Of a stretch of DNA of 64,000 bases, positions 1-9,556 are shown piece after piece; the first letter of the stretch is position 1, and every line of letters starts with the position of its first letter. The notes under the pieces were generated by a model, which was not told the origin of the DNA, searched no databases, and saw nothing but the letters and a program-made list of their open reading frames with translations. Source of the stretch: Leptospira ilyithenensis (lineage in GTDB: Bacteria > Spirochaetota > Leptospiria > Leptospirales > Leptospiraceae); contig NZ_RQHV01000038.1 of the NCBI RefSeq assembly GCF_004771005.1, forward strand, positions 94,047 through 158,046. The letters run 5' to 3'. The translations under genes and the position numbers were made by a program.

Positions 1-251
1 CCATTATGGTGGAAGCAGGCCTTTTGGAAGAGCATGATTTCGGGAAAGATTACAAATATTACGAACATATCATCGGGCATGCGCATCACGATCATATCAT
101 CTGCATCCAATGCGGAAAGATCGTAGAGTTTGTGGATGATCGAATTGAAGAATTGCAAACCAACGCTGCCAAACAAAACGGATTTGTCATCACCGGCCAT
201 AGTTTGAATATTTTCGGAATTTGCGAAGCTTGCCAAAATAAAAAGAAATAG
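1..251 (+). CDS. Fur/PerR-family metalloregulator, C-terminal part (5' end outside window)
   Basis: This is the C-terminal dimerisation and metal-binding part of a Fur-superfamily repressor. The frame is open to the left edge, so the winged-helix half lies before the window. Visible are the His-rich GHAHHDH segment, CIQCG and a final CEAC, the two CxxC pairs that hold structural zinc in this family. The stop codon TAG shares its last base with the GTG start of tgt, so the two genes are translationally close and probably cotranscribed. Whether it senses iron, zinc or peroxide cannot be told from this half. It is a different gene from the Fur-like regulator at 46609. Confidence 0.9.
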   Translation, partial: IMVEAGLLEEHDFGKDYKYYEHIIGHAHHDHIICIQCGKIVEFVDDRIEELQTNAAKQNGFVITGHSLNIFGICEACQNKKK

Positions 252-1366
252 TGCCTCTTTCCTTCATTCAAACTTCTAAAGACCCGAACTCCTTCGCGCG
301 CGGAGGAATTCTCAGTTTGGGTGACATAGAAGTGGAAACCCCTGTGTTTATGCCGGTAGGCACCAGGGGATCTGTCAAAGCACTCTCCTCCGAAGATATA
401 TTAGAACTTGGTTATAAATTAATTCTCGGAAATACTTATCATCTCTATTTGAAACCAGGCAAAGAGGTAATGGAAACCTTTGGCGGTTTAAAAAATTTTA
501 TGGCTTATCCGAACGCCTTGCTCACCGATTCGGGCGGATTTCAGGTATTCAGTCTTTCCGGTTTATTCAAATTCGAGGAAGACGGGGTAAGGTTTCAATC
601 TCATATCGACGGAAGTCATCATAAATTCACGCCTGAGTCTGTGATCGATATGCAAAGAGCGATCGGATCCGATATTATGATGGTACTCGACGATTGTGCA
701 CCTTATGGAAGTTCGACGGAAAGATTGAAAGAATCCTTGGAACGCACTCATCGTTGGGCAAAACAATCCGTTGCCTATTGGCAAAACAATCCGAACAACC
801 AAAATTTATTCTGCATCGTGCAAGGTGGTGTGAATGAGGCACTTCGCCTAGAAAGCTTACAAACATTGCAAAATATGGACTTTCCAGGGATTGCACTAGG
901 CGGGCTTTCCGTCGGAGAACCGAGAGAAGAGTATGTAAGGATACTGGAAGCCCTATCTCCTCATCTGGATACCAAAAGACCCCGCTATCTTATGGGTGTA
1001 GGGACGGTAGTGGACATCTTGGACGGAGTTAAGAATGGGATTGATATGTTTGATTGCGTTTTGCCCACAAGAAATGCTCGAAATGGCCAGGTTTTTACCT
1101 CAAAAGGTAAGATCAATTTGAGAAACGAATCTCACAGACTCTCCACGGAGCCGATAGATCCCCTCTGCGAATGTAAGGTATGCAAGACCTATAGTTTAGG
1201 CTACCTAAGGCATCTTCACAAGGTGAAGGAAATCTTGGCTTTCACACTCTCCACCTATCACAACTTATATTTTATGAAACAATTCATGGACAATCTTCGG
1301 AAATCCATTGAAAAAGGAGAGTTTCAAACTTATTACGACCATTGGAAAAAATTATTTACTCCCTAA
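251..1366 (+). CDS. tgt: queuine/preQ1 tRNA-guanine transglycosylase
   Basis: Tgt swaps guanine 34 in tRNAs with GUN anticodons for the queuosine precursor preQ1. At 371 aa it has the usual bacterial length. Seen in order: [10 protein letters not shown] (Asp93, substrate pocket), [26 protein letters not shown] with the likely nucleophile Asp268, and a zinc site CECKVC followed by a downstream His near residue 337. The start is GTG, overlapping the preceding stop by one base. The pairing with a Fur-family gene suggests cotranscription rather than a shared function. Confidence 0.97.
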   Translation: MPLSFIQTSKDPNSFARGGILSLGDIEVETPVFMPVGTRGSVKALSSEDILELGYKLILGNTYHLYLKPGKEVMETFGGLKNFMAYPNALLTDSGGFQVFSLSGLFKFEEDGVRFQSHIDGSHHKFTPESVIDMQRAIGSDIMMVLDDCAPYGSSTERLKESLERTHRWAKQSVAYWQNNPNNQNLFCIVQGGVNEALRLESLQTLQNMDFPGIALGGLSVGEPREEYVRILEALSPHLDTKRPRYLMGVGTVVDILDGVKNGIDMFDCVLPTRNARNGQVFTSKGKINLRNESHRLSTEPIDPLCECKVCKTYSLGYLRHLHKVKEILAFTLSTYHNLYFMKQFMDNLRKSIEKGEFQTYYDHWKKLFTP

Positions 1367-1376
1367 AATTATTAGG

Positions 1377-1405
1377 TTGACGTATCTGATTTTTTTTCAT
1401 GCAAT
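1377..1405 (+). promoter_or_regulatory. candidate sigma70-type promoter for the STAS gene
   Basis: TTGACG at 1377-1382 and TGCAAT at 1400-1405 are separated by 17 bases in the gap between tgt and the STAS gene. The -35 match is good and the -10 match is weak. This is a pattern match only. Confidence 0.3.
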
Positions 1406-1459
1406 TGTACCGTCATTTCTACATTGATTGTAGCTTCACTGAGGAGTCTCTAGACACAC

Positions 1460-1795
1460 ATGGAAATCACTAGAAGGGAAAAAGATAAAATCGTAATCCT
1501 CGACATTAACGGGGAAATCGACCTTTACAACGCGCCAGAAATCAAGGATGTGATAGCAAAATTGATTGAAGAGCAAAAATACTGCATCGTTATTAACCTA
1601 GAGAAAGTTTCTTACATCGATTCTTCTGGAATCGGAGCTTTGATTTCAAGTTTATCCAACTTGAAAAAGTACCAAGGTGGATTGAAAATCATCAATGTTG
1701 CAGGTTCTGTTCGTAAAGTTTTCGAGTTAACTAAACTGACCTCTTTCTTCGAAATCTTCGATAGCGAAGACGAAGCCACAGCTGCATTTAAATAG
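1460..1795 (+). CDS. STAS-domain anti-sigma factor antagonist
   Basis: A single STAS domain of 111 aa, like SpoIIAA/RsbV. These cytoplasmic proteins bind anti-sigma serine kinases and are switched off by phosphorylation of a Ser in the DSSGIG loop. That loop is present (YIDSSGIGAL), giving Ser56 as the likely phosphosite. A GAGGAG ribosome-binding site lies about 13 bases before the ATG. No kinase or phosphatase partner is adjacent. A long stem-loop follows its stop codon and separates it from the LysM lipoprotein. Confidence 0.93.
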   Translation: MEITRREKDKIVILDINGEIDLYNAPEIKDVIAKLIEEQKYCIVINLEKVSYIDSSGIGALISSLSNLKKYQGGLKIINVAGSVRKVFELTKLTSFFEIFDSEDEATAAFK

Positions 1796-1824
1796 AAAAG
1801 GAAGCAATTTGCTTTCTTTTCTAT
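1792..1824 (+). terminator. 14-bp intercistronic stem-loop after the STAS gene
   Basis: ATAGAAAAGGAAGC (1792-1805) pairs with GCTTTCTTTTCTAT (1811-1824) across a 5-base loop AATTT, with one G-T pair. The stem includes the STAS stop codon. No separate T-run follows, although the descending arm is pyrimidine-rich. It could be a terminator, attenuator or processing hairpin. Confidence 0.55.
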
Positions 1825-1853
1825 CAAAATTCCCAAGAATTAAGGAGTCCCAA

Positions 1854-3305
1854 ATGGTGCAAAAGGAAAAGACGATAGTCTTTCTTTTGGCGGTGCTATT
1901 TTCTCTACCCGGTTTTATCAACTGCGGTCAGGAATTGCCTCTAAAAGAACTAGCCCTTGCCAAAGAGCAAGTGAGTCGTGCAGAAAATTTACAGGCCGAA
2001 AGTTATGCTCCGGAAGAATTTGCGGAAGCAAAAAGAAGTTTGAATGCTGCAAATGATTTTGCTGCGGAAGAGAAAGCTTCCGATTCCAAAAAGAATGCCG
2101 ATTATGCAATTTCAAAAGCATATGATGCTTTGGAAAAAACGCTTCCGAAACTAGTAGCTAAGACCCGTGAAGAAGCAGTAACTCTGATTGATGCTGCCGA
2201 TGAAGCGAACGCTGCCGAATATTCTTCGGAAGAATTTAAAAAGGCAAATGCTCTGAAAGAAGAAGGGGATGCAAAATTGGCTTCTGCCGATTCCTCTCTA
2301 GCTTCTTATTTGAGAGAAGAAAAAGACGGATCCAGCAAAGAAACAAAACGTACTCTCGCTTTGAGTGAATACGAAGCGTCTTATAATCTATTCAAAGATG
2401 CAAAACAAGCTGGCTCAGATGCTAAAGTGGTTGCTCTTGAAAAATCGGATGTACTCAAACAATCTGCCGAAGAGATCGAATCCAATTTGGACAAAGCTTC
2501 CAAGTATACAAACGGAACCAATCCTGCCGTCGAAGAAGAGAAAGCAAGAGTTGCATCTGCATTGGAAGATATCGACGCGGGAAAATTGAAATCCGCTGAC
2601 GAAAAAATCAAAACTTCAAAAGCAGCATCGTCTGCGTTACTCGCAGGTGTTGTGAAAGACCATGCCAAAGCAAGAAACAGCCAGGCACGCGATGTTGTTG
2701 AAGATGCAAATTCCCGTTTTTCAGAGTTAAACTCCGATAGTTTGATCAAGTCTTCTCAATCCAAAGATGCTTACGGAAGCGCGCAAGAAAACTTGGGTGC
2801 TGCCAATGAATCCTTGAGAGCCTCTTCCACTTTGTTGGAACAGGAAAAATACGAAGATTCCATCGGACAATCGGAAGAAGCCATTCGTTTGGCTGAAATT
2901 TCCATCGACCAAGTGGCAAATTTAAAATCTCCCAAAACGAATCTTGCAGACAAAGGTAAAGATCGCGGAACAAGCGTTAAAACCGATGGAGATTCTGAAA
3001 CTGCAACAAAAACTACCGATTCTACCAAATCAACATCTGAAAATGAAGGGGATGAAACTGGTGCAGGTTCCGGTATTATTTCTTTAGGGAAAGGTTGGAA
3101 ACAATACACAGTGGAAAAACGTGTCCCTGCTGATTGTCTTTGGAGAATTGCGAAAAACAAAGAAATCTATAATGACTCAAAACTTTGGCCACGAATTTTC
3201 CAAGCAAACAAAGGAAAGATCAAAAACAAAGATTTGATCTTCCCGAAACAAAAAATAAACATTCCTCCGAAAGAAGGAAAACTGGGAAAACCACCTAAGA
3301 AATAG
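1854..3305 (+). CDS. LysM-domain lipoprotein with long Ala/Glu/Lys coiled-coil region
   Basis: A predicted lipoprotein of 483 aa. I take the ATG at 1854, preceded by AAGGAG, rather than an in-frame TTG 45 bases upstream, because it puts a signal peptide (MVQKEKTIVFLLAVLF...) and lipobox FINC at the N-terminus. Residues about 30-370 form a long low-complexity helical region rich in Ala, Glu, Lys and Ser with repeated SxEEFxxA motifs. A Ser/Thr-rich linker leads to a C-terminal LysM-like domain (YTVEKRVPADCLWRIA...KLWPRIFQAN), which in this family binds peptidoglycan. Likely role: an envelope-spanning structural tether. The exact function is unknown. Confidence 0.85.
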   Translation: MVQKEKTIVFLLAVLFSLPGFINCGQELPLKELALAKEQVSRAENLQAESYAPEEFAEAKRSLNAANDFAAEEKASDSKKNADYAISKAYDALEKTLPKLVAKTREEAVTLIDAADEANAAEYSSEEFKKANALKEEGDAKLASADSSLASYLREEKDGSSKETKRTLALSEYEASYNLFKDAKQAGSDAKVVALEKSDVLKQSAEEIESNLDKASKYTNGTNPAVEEEKARVASALEDIDAGKLKSADEKIKTSKAASSALLAGVVKDHAKARNSQARDVVEDANSRFSELNSDSLIKSSQSKDAYGSAQENLGAANESLRASSTLLEQEKYEDSIGQSEEAIRLAEISIDQVANLKSPKTNLADKGKDRGTSVKTDGDSETATKTTDSTKSTSENEGDETGAGSGIISLGKGWKQYTVEKRVPADCLWRIAKNKEIYNDSKLWPRIFQANKGKIKNKDLIFPKQKINIPPKEGKLGKPPKK

Positions 3306-3329
3306 GTCTTTTGTTTTTTGAAAGAAAGG

Positions 3330-3359
3330 AAAAGCTGTCGTTAAGGCAGCTTTTTTTTT
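3330..3359 (+). terminator. Rho-independent terminator
   Basis: AAAAGCTG and CAGCTTTT form a stem around a short loop and run into a nine-T tract, between the LysM lipoprotein gene and nadC. Confidence 0.85.
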
Positions 3360-3377
3360 GCCTTTTTAGAAGGTGAT

Positions 3378-4244
3378 ATGACGCACAGAGGCTATACAGA
3401 ACCGGTTGTTTCGGTAGAACCGGATGATTTTTCTTCCCTTGTAGATCTTGCCTGGGAAGAGGATCTTCCTTCGGGAGATATTACTACGGACTCTTTGTTT
3501 CGCAATTCGGAAAAAACGAAAGCCATCTTACTTGCCAAAGATGCAGGAATTCTCTGCGGAACAGATGTAATCGCTTGCCTTCTAAAAAAAACAAATCATA
3601 CAATCCAATACTCCCCTTTTTTGAAAGACGGTGCCCGCTTGGGGAAAGGAAGTAAGATCGGAGAGCTTTACGGTAATCTTTCCTCCATTTTAAAAACGGA
3701 AAGGATTTTATTGAACTTTATTCAATACCTTTCCGGAATAGCAACTAATGCAGATTTGGTTGTGAACAAATATCCGAATTTGGTGATCTTGGATACTAGG
3801 AAAACTTTGCCCGGTTATCGAAAATTAGCAAAATACGCGGTTCACACCGGAGGAGGTTGGAATCATAGAATCAATCTTTCCGATATGGCAATGTTAAAAG
3901 ACAATCATATTGCCAAGGCCGGCTCCATAGAAACTGCAGTTTCTTTAATTCGAAACCAGCGCCCTAATCATCGCATCGAATTGGAAATTGATCATTTAAC
4001 ACAGCTTAACGAGGCTATTAAGGCAATGCCTGATATCATCCTGTTGGATAATTTTTCCGATGAAGATACGAAAACCGCGATCTCTCTATTGAAAAAAGAG
4101 GCTCCGCAAATTTTGATAGAATGTTCGGGAGGAATCACTCCTGAAAAACTGGAATTCCTTTCCTCTTTCGAAGGGATAGGAGTGAGTATGGGTTATCTCA
4201 CTCATACGGTCCGCTTTCTGGATATCAGCCTGGAGATTGAGTAA
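3378..4244 (+). CDS. nadC: nicotinate-nucleotide pyrophosphorylase (carboxylating)
   Basis: NadC makes nicotinate mononucleotide from quinolinate and PRPP in de novo NAD synthesis. At 288 aa it has the usual length. Seen: the N-terminal EEDLPSGDITTDSL, then DTRKTLPGYRKLAKYAV and HRINLSD, which form the quinolinate/PRPP site, followed by LKDNHI and ECSGGI near the C-terminus. RBS-like AGAAGG precedes the ATG. It overlaps rel by one base (TAATG), so the two genes are probably cotranscribed. Confidence 0.97.
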   Translation: MTHRGYTEPVVSVEPDDFSSLVDLAWEEDLPSGDITTDSLFRNSEKTKAILLAKDAGILCGTDVIACLLKKTNHTIQYSPFLKDGARLGKGSKIGELYGNLSSILKTERILLNFIQYLSGIATNADLVVNKYPNLVILDTRKTLPGYRKLAKYAVHTGGGWNHRINLSDMAMLKDNHIAKAGSIETAVSLIRNQRPNHRIELEIDHLTQLNEAIKAMPDIILLDNFSDEDTKTAISLLKKEAPQILIECSGGITPEKLEFLSSFEGIGVSMGYLTHTVRFLDISLEIE

Positions 4245-6304
4245 TGGGAATCTACCAAGACATCAAAGACAAGTCCGAGTTATTCGAAGCTGTCGACAGA
4301 AGGTTGGGCCCTGACAAAGCAGGCTTGATTAAAAAAGCGTTTAATGTTGCCGATAGGATGCACGATGGACAAAAAAGATTGTCAGGTGAGCCTTATATCA
4401 TTCATCCTTTGAATGTTGCTTCCATTCTAGACGAACTGGGGTTAGATGAAAGGGCGATTGCAGCGGGTCTTCTTCATGATGTAGTGGAAGATACTGAATA
4501 CTCAAAAGACGATATGGCGGGTGAATTCGGAGACGATATCGCCGATCTTGTGGAAGGTGTTACAAAAATCTCCGAAATCAAATCCCAATCCAAAGAAACG
4601 GAAGCTGCCGATAACATCAGAAAGATGTTACTTGCTACCATTAAAGACGTGCGGGTAATGCTGATCAAACTTGCAGACAAAACTCATAATGTCCGCACTC
4701 TTAAATTTCAACCCTTAGAAAAACAGAAACGAATTGCAAAAGAAGTATTGTCTCTTTATGCTCCGATTGCCGGAAGATTGGGAGTCTATAAGGTAAAGTT
4801 TGAATTGGAAGATTTGTCCTTTCAGTCGCTTCATCCTGACGAGTATCAGGAAATAAAAAAAAGGGTAGCTGCTAAAAAATCGGAAAGAGACGAGTATATT
4901 GAAAAGATCAAAATCATTCTCAAACAAAGGTTAGCTGAAATCAATATAGATGCCAAAATCGACGGCAGGGCAAAACATTTTTATTCCATCTACAGGAAGA
5001 TGGTTACAAAAGAAAAAACCTTTTCTGAAATCTTCGATTTACGAGCGGTTCGGATCATAACGAATGAAATCAAAGATTGTTACGGTGTACTCGGAATCGT
5101 GCATACTCTCTGGACTCCCATTCCCGGTAGATTTAAAGATTATATAGCCACTCCCAAAACGAACTTATACCAATCCTTGCATACGACCGTCTTTGGTCCT
5201 GACGGTAGACCTATGGAAGTCCAGATTCGTACGAAAGATATGAATGCAATTGCAGAGAACGGAATCGCAGCGCATTGGGCTTACAAAGAATCCGCAAATA
5301 TCAGCCGAACTAGTGCGATTTTGCAACAAGGGGTTGAAAACGCATTCCGAATGAAATGGCTCGAAGTTCTTAAATCCTGGCAGGATCCGAATTTGGATTC
5401 GAAAGAGTTTATGGAAGAGCTTCAATATGATTTGCACGAAGACGAAGTATTTGTTTTCACTCCCAAGGGAGAAATCGTTGAAATGCCGAAAGGTGCAACG
5501 GTTCTGGATTACGCCTTTCGAATTCACACGGATGTGGGGCTTCATGCCCGCGGCGGTAAAATCAACGGAAGAATGGTGACTCTTCGCACCGAACTTAAGT
5601 CAGGTGATCAAGTCGAGATCATTACGGAAAAGAATTCAAAACCTTCCCCTATTTGGCTTCGGATTGTAAAAACATCTTCCGCCAGACAGAAGTTACGTGC
5701 CTATTTCAGAAGAATCCAGGAAGAATCTCAAAAGGAAACAATTGCTTCCGTATTGGAAAACAGTGCTCCGGTCATTGATGAAAATACTTTAAAAGAAATT
5801 AAAAAAGTTAAAATCAAAAAGCCCGTTTCCAAAACAACAGGCACAAACAAACCGGAATCGAAAGAATTCGGTGTTTCTGTTGCCGGTTGGAATGATGTTC
5901 CCGTTCGGATTGCCAGTTGTTGTACTCCCATCCCGGGTGATGAAATTATCGGATTTATCACCCGCGGTAGAGGTGTGAGCGTTCATAAGAAAGATTGTTC
6001 GACTGCGGAAAAACAAAAGGAATGGATGAAAACGATTCCAGTTCGCTGGGACGGTCCGGGTGAACCGATTCCACTTCAGATCGAGGTGCGTGCCAAAGAT
6101 GTACAAGGGATTTATCTTTCTATGGTTGAGTCCATTTCCAATACAGAAACGAATATTCTGGAAGCAGGTGCGAGTTCCCATCCGAATGGGACGCTTACCG
6201 CCAAGTTTATGTTAGAGGTTGATCACTTGGATCAATTGAAAGAAATTTTGGAAAACCTCAGAATGATCCAAGGCGTTGTGTTTGCAGAAAGAGTTAAAAA
6301 ATAA
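4244..6304 (+). CDS. rel: bifunctional (p)ppGpp synthetase/hydrolase
   Basis: RelA/SpoT homologue of 686 aa that makes and degrades the stringent-response alarmone. Domains in order: HD hydrolase (HPLNVASIL, LLHDVVEDT, residues about 45-155), synthetase (RAKHFYSIYRKM, PGRFKDYIA, YQSLHTTVFG, about 240-350), TGS (VFVFTPKGEIVEMPKGATV, about 405-460), a zinc-finger-like CCTPIPGD segment and a C-terminal ACT domain. An intact HD motif together with the RxKD form (RFKD) of the synthetase motif points to a bifunctional Rel rather than a synthetase-only RelA. The ATG overlaps the nadC stop. The 3' end overlaps the convergent GH13 gene by 11 bases. Confidence 0.97.
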   Translation: MGIYQDIKDKSELFEAVDRRLGPDKAGLIKKAFNVADRMHDGQKRLSGEPYIIHPLNVASILDELGLDERAIAAGLLHDVVEDTEYSKDDMAGEFGDDIADLVEGVTKISEIKSQSKETEAADNIRKMLLATIKDVRVMLIKLADKTHNVRTLKFQPLEKQKRIAKEVLSLYAPIAGRLGVYKVKFELEDLSFQSLHPDEYQEIKKRVAAKKSERDEYIEKIKIILKQRLAEINIDAKIDGRAKHFYSIYRKMVTKEKTFSEIFDLRAVRIITNEIKDCYGVLGIVHTLWTPIPGRFKDYIATPKTNLYQSLHTTVFGPDGRPMEVQIRTKDMNAIAENGIAAHWAYKESANISRTSAILQQGVENAFRMKWLEVLKSWQDPNLDSKEFMEELQYDLHEDEVFVFTPKGEIVEMPKGATVLDYAFRIHTDVGLHARGGKINGRMVTLRTELKSGDQVEIITEKNSKPSPIWLRIVKTSSARQKLRAYFRRIQEESQKETIASVLENSAPVIDENTLKEIKKVKIKKPVSKTTGTNKPESKEFGVSVAGWNDVPVRIASCCTPIPGDEIIGFITRGRGVSVHKKDCSTAEKQKEWMKTIPVRWDGPGEPIPLQIEVRAKDVQGIYLSMVESISNTETNILEAGASSHPNGTLTAKFMLEVDHLDQLKEILENLRMIQGVVFAERVKK

Positions 6305-7694
6305 ACCATTGGGATTGTTTTGCATTTAAGCTGAAAAACATTCCTTCCTGTTCTTTTTCCGAATCCGGTATTTGGAATGTTTCACCGCTCACTTGGTCAG
6401 TTAGGCTTTCCCTATAATACTCTTTCATGGGGATTCCGATTCTACCTGAGACGGGAAAGGTTTCCGGATTCCAGATCAACAATTCTTTTGCGGCTTCATG
6501 TTCCAGGATATAACAAAGTATCAAATCTGAAACAAACGTTTGTAAGGTTGGTATCGTTCTTTCTATTTTCCCTTTTCTTTTTTGAATGATTTCAAAAGCT
6601 CTTTTGTAAAATTGTTCTACAAAAATCGAACCGGTTTCTTTTTCCATTCTACCCATTTGCACTGGATTTTTTTTTAGATAACCTAGTTCCTGTTCTGCGT
6701 AATAAAGGATGATTCCCGGTAGAAAACTCAATACGGCAAAATAATCACATGATGAATTTCCGAAATGAGCGAACGCTCTTTTTTCATCGTGGTTCTCCAG
6801 GAAACGGATGGATTTGTTTTGGTAGTTCCTGTCAGCCTGCAAATGTTTTAAAACTCCGGCACCGGAACTTTCCGAAAATCTGTCATACAGAGTTTTATCG
6901 TAGGTGCCTTCAAATCCCAAACATTGCAATTCATACTCCTTATCCCAATAGGCTTCTGCATAGAATTTGAAACCAGGATGGATGGATTTTATTTTATCAA
7001 TCATTGTCTGCCAGTAGGGGAGCGATCGGATCCCATGAGTTCTTTCGAAAACATCCGGCAGAGCTAACATCGCCATATCGCATCTCACTCCGTCACATAA
7101 AGAGGCGATCTCTATTAGAATATTCTTATGCAACCTTATCGTTTCTTCCTTTGAAAAATCCCATTGGACTGTATCCGTCCAACCGTCAAAAAAAGGATCT
7201 CTTCCGTGAACATACCTGTTTCCGTTTGTATGGAGAAACGAGTTATGATCGTTTTTTTCCGTTTTTAAAAAGCAGTCGGGAAAACGGTCTATATAAGGCG
7301 AATCGATGGAAAGATGGTTGGGAACAAAATCCAAAATCAGTTTTTTATTTTTCGAATGAAGCTCTTTCCTAAATGCAATGAGTCCTTGTTTAGAACTTAC
7401 TTCGGGGTTCGGCTCATAAGAAAAAACCGCATAAGGAGATCCGATGACATCGTAATCCTGGAAGTCATCCAATGCTTTCCGGTATTCTTTTTGTAAACCG
7501 GGATGAGTGCTCGCAATTCTTTCGGATGCGGGGCTTTTTTTCCAAATACCCATCGGCCAGATCTCGTCCGCAGTGAGAACGGAAGGATTTTCCCAAAAAG
7601 AATTGGGCATTTGGTCCAGTTTACATCGGTGCCTTCTACAAAAAATCCTTGAGTGGAACTCGTACAACCAGGTTTGATGGAAGGGGTGTTTCAT
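6294..7694 (-). CDS. GH13 alpha-amylase-family glycosidase
   Basis: A 466-aa TIM-barrel glycosidase. The four GH13 regions are visible: LDFVPNH (I), DGVRCDMAML (II, nucleophile Asp206), FYAEAYWD (III, acid/base Glu247) and FLENHDEKR (IV). The chosen start is the ATG at 7694, because a longer form starting at 7754 would run into the divergent gene at 7730. There is no signal peptide, so it is probably cytoplasmic and acts on alpha-glucans. Substrate specificity (amylase, glucosidase, sucrose- or maltose-type phosphorylase) is not determined. The GH57 and phosphoglucomutase genes elsewhere in the window fit the same storage-glucan metabolism. Confidence 0.85.
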   Translation of the reverse strand: MKHPFHQTWLYEFHSRIFCRRHRCKLDQMPNSFWENPSVLTADEIWPMGIWKKSPASERIASTHPGLQKEYRKALDDFQDYDVIGSPYAVFSYEPNPEVSSKQGLIAFRKELHSKNKKLILDFVPNHLSIDSPYIDRFPDCFLKTEKNDHNSFLHTNGNRYVHGRDPFFDGWTDTVQWDFSKEETIRLHKNILIEIASLCDGVRCDMAMLALPDVFERTHGIRSLPYWQTMIDKIKSIHPGFKFYAEAYWDKEYELQCLGFEGTYDKTLYDRFSESSGAGVLKHLQADRNYQNKSIRFLENHDEKRAFAHFGNSSCDYFAVLSFLPGIILYYAEQELGYLKKNPVQMGRMEKETGSIFVEQFYKRAFEIIQKRKGKIERTIPTLQTFVSDLILCYILEHEAAKELLIWNPETFPVSGRIGIPMKEYYRESLTDQVSGETFQIPDSEKEQEGMFFSLNAKQSQWFIF

Positions 7695-7729
7695 AAGAGA
7701 CGACCTAAATTCTTCTAGAAGGAAAATAA

Positions 7730-9556
7730 ATGCGCAAGCCCCTTTTGGTTTCAAAAATATTCGCAGCGGCGTTTCTGTTCGCTACCGTTTTTGTCCATTG
7801 TTCCGACTCTGACTCCGATTTCCCTGGCGGAAAGATTTCCAAACTCCCGGAAATTCCTTGGACCGGAGATCTAAATTCCATCCCAGCGCTTCTTCGGGCA
7901 GCCAATCCTGCCGCAAGCGAAGATGCTAAAAAAGGGGGAAGGATTAGCATCTATTCCCATCAATTCCCGAAGTCTTTGAATTATTATTTGGATCAATTCA
8001 CTACCACCGCCAGAATATTTACTTCCATGTTCGAATCTTTGGTGATCTATCATCCTTTAACACTTGAACCTTATCCCAATTTGGCGAAATCCTGGAAGAT
8101 ATCAGCTGACAAGCGTAAGTTTACATTCTACTTGGATCAAAATGCAAAATGGTCGGATGGAAAATCCATCACTGCGGATGATGTGATATTTACTTATGAT
8201 ACGATCATGAACCCTGCAAATGCCACAGCAGTGTTTCGCATTTCCTTATCCCGATTTGTAAAACCGGTAAAGGAAGATCAGTTTACAGTTAGCTTTGAAG
8301 CTAAAGAAGTGCATTGGAACAATTTTAATGATTTGGCATCTTCCATCCTGATTTTACCAAAACATCATTTCGATGGAAAAGATTTTAATAAGGAGAACTT
8401 CGAGTTTCCCGTCGTATCAGGTCCTTATAAATTGATTGAGTCTAAGAAAGGAAGATATGTCAAATTGGAAAGAAGGCCGGATTGGTGGAAAAGAGCGTAT
8501 CCGTTTCATAAAACCACCAATAACTTTGACCAGGTAGTTTATAAGGTTTATAACGAAGAAGCCGTCGCCTTACAAGCATTCAAGAAAGGAGATATTGACG
8601 TATATCCCGTATATAAAGCTTCCGTTTGGGTAGAGGAGGCCAAGGGCGAGATATTTGATAAAAATTGGATCGCAAAACAACGTTTTTTCAATTTAAAGCC
8701 GATCGGTTTTCAGGGTTGGGCAATGAATACCAGGAGAGAGATCTTTAGTGACAAACGGGTAAGAGAAGCGATGGCGGTTCTTGTAGATCGCAAACTCATG
8801 ATCGACAAACTTGCATATGGTGAATATGATCCTACAAACAGTTATTATCCAGATTATTATTTCGGAGGAGAAAAAAATCCAAACACTCCTGTCGAATTCA
8901 ATGTGGAAAAAGCGAGAAAGCTGCTTGCTGAAGCCGGATGGAAACCGAATGCACAAGGTTTGTTGGAAAAAAACGGAAAACCTTTCAAGTTTACGATCTT
9001 GGACAGAGACAAAAGTACGGAAAAATATTTTACAGTCTTTTTGGAAAAAGCAAAGGAAGTAGGTATAGATGCTAATATTGAAACTACTGACTTGGCTGCA
9101 TGGAGCGCTCGTGTAGATAAATACGATTTTGATATGACCTGGGCGGCTTGGGGTTCGGGAGTTTTCAAAGATCCTGAAGCACAATGGCATTCCAAGTATG
9201 CGAGCGAAGAAGGGCAACCCAATCTACCCGGCTTGAAAATTCCTGCTGTGGATGTGTTGATTGAAAAACAAAAGTCCGAATTCGATTTGAACAAAAGAAA
9301 CTTTATTGTAAAAGAAATCGATAAGATCATTTATAAAGAATATCCTTATGTTCTTTTATGGCATTTACCGAGCACACGGATTTTGTATTGGAGAAAGTTT
9401 TCCGCTCCGAGTCTTCCTCTTGGAAAATACGGAACGGAAGATTTCGTCACCGACTACTGGTGGTTTGACGAAGCTGCGGATTCCCAATTGAAAGAAGCAA
9501 TCGCATCTCAAAAAGCTTTGGGAGAATACAAAGCAGTCGTTCCTTGGACTAAGTAG
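7730..9556 (+). CDS. peptide/oligopeptide-type ABC transporter solute-binding lipoprotein (family 5)
   Basis: A 608-aa extracytoplasmic binding protein of the DppA/OppA class. The N-terminus has a signal peptide ending in FVHC, a lipobox. Family marks are SLVIYHPLTLEPYPNLAKSW, WSDGKSITADDVIFTYD, a VRWRP-like RRPDWW segment and VREAMAVLVDRK. It is longer than most such proteins, like the extended YejA-type members. No permease or ATPase gene is adjacent, so its transporter partners must lie elsewhere. The next gene starts directly after its stop codon. Confidence 0.9.
   Translation: MRKPLLVSKIFAAAFLFATVFVHCSDSDSDFPGGKISKLPEIPWTGDLNSIPALLRAANPAASEDAKKGGRISIYSHQFPKSLNYYLDQFTTTARIFTSMFESLVIYHPLTLEPYPNLAKSWKISADKRKFTFYLDQNAKWSDGKSITADDVIFTYDTIMNPANATAVFRISLSRFVKPVKEDQFTVSFEAKEVHWNNFNDLASSILILPKHHFDGKDFNKENFEFPVVSGPYKLIESKKGRYVKLERRPDWWKRAYPFHKTTNNFDQVVYKVYNEEAVALQAFKKGDIDVYPVYKASVWVEEAKGEIFDKNWIAKQRFFNLKPIGFQGWAMNTRREIFSDKRVREAMAVLVDRKLMIDKLAYGEYDPTNSYYPDYYFGGEKNPNTPVEFNVEKARKLLAEAGWKPNAQGLLEKNGKPFKFTILDRDKSTEKYFTVFLEKAKEVGIDANIETTDLAAWSARVDKYDFDMTWAAWGSGVFKDPEAQWHSKYASEEGQPNLPGLKIPAVDVLIEKQKSEFDLNKRNFIVKEIDKIIYKEYPYVLLWHLPSTRILYWRKFSAPSLPLGKYGTEDFVTDYWWFDEAADSQLKEAIASQKALGEYKAVVPWTK

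Noticed and set aside
2381..2749. Antisense open frame of 122 codons opposite the LysM lipoprotein
   Set aside because: It mirrors the Ala/Glu/Lys-rich coiled-coil coding region; low-complexity coding sequence often leaves the other strand open. No ribosome-binding site or domain.
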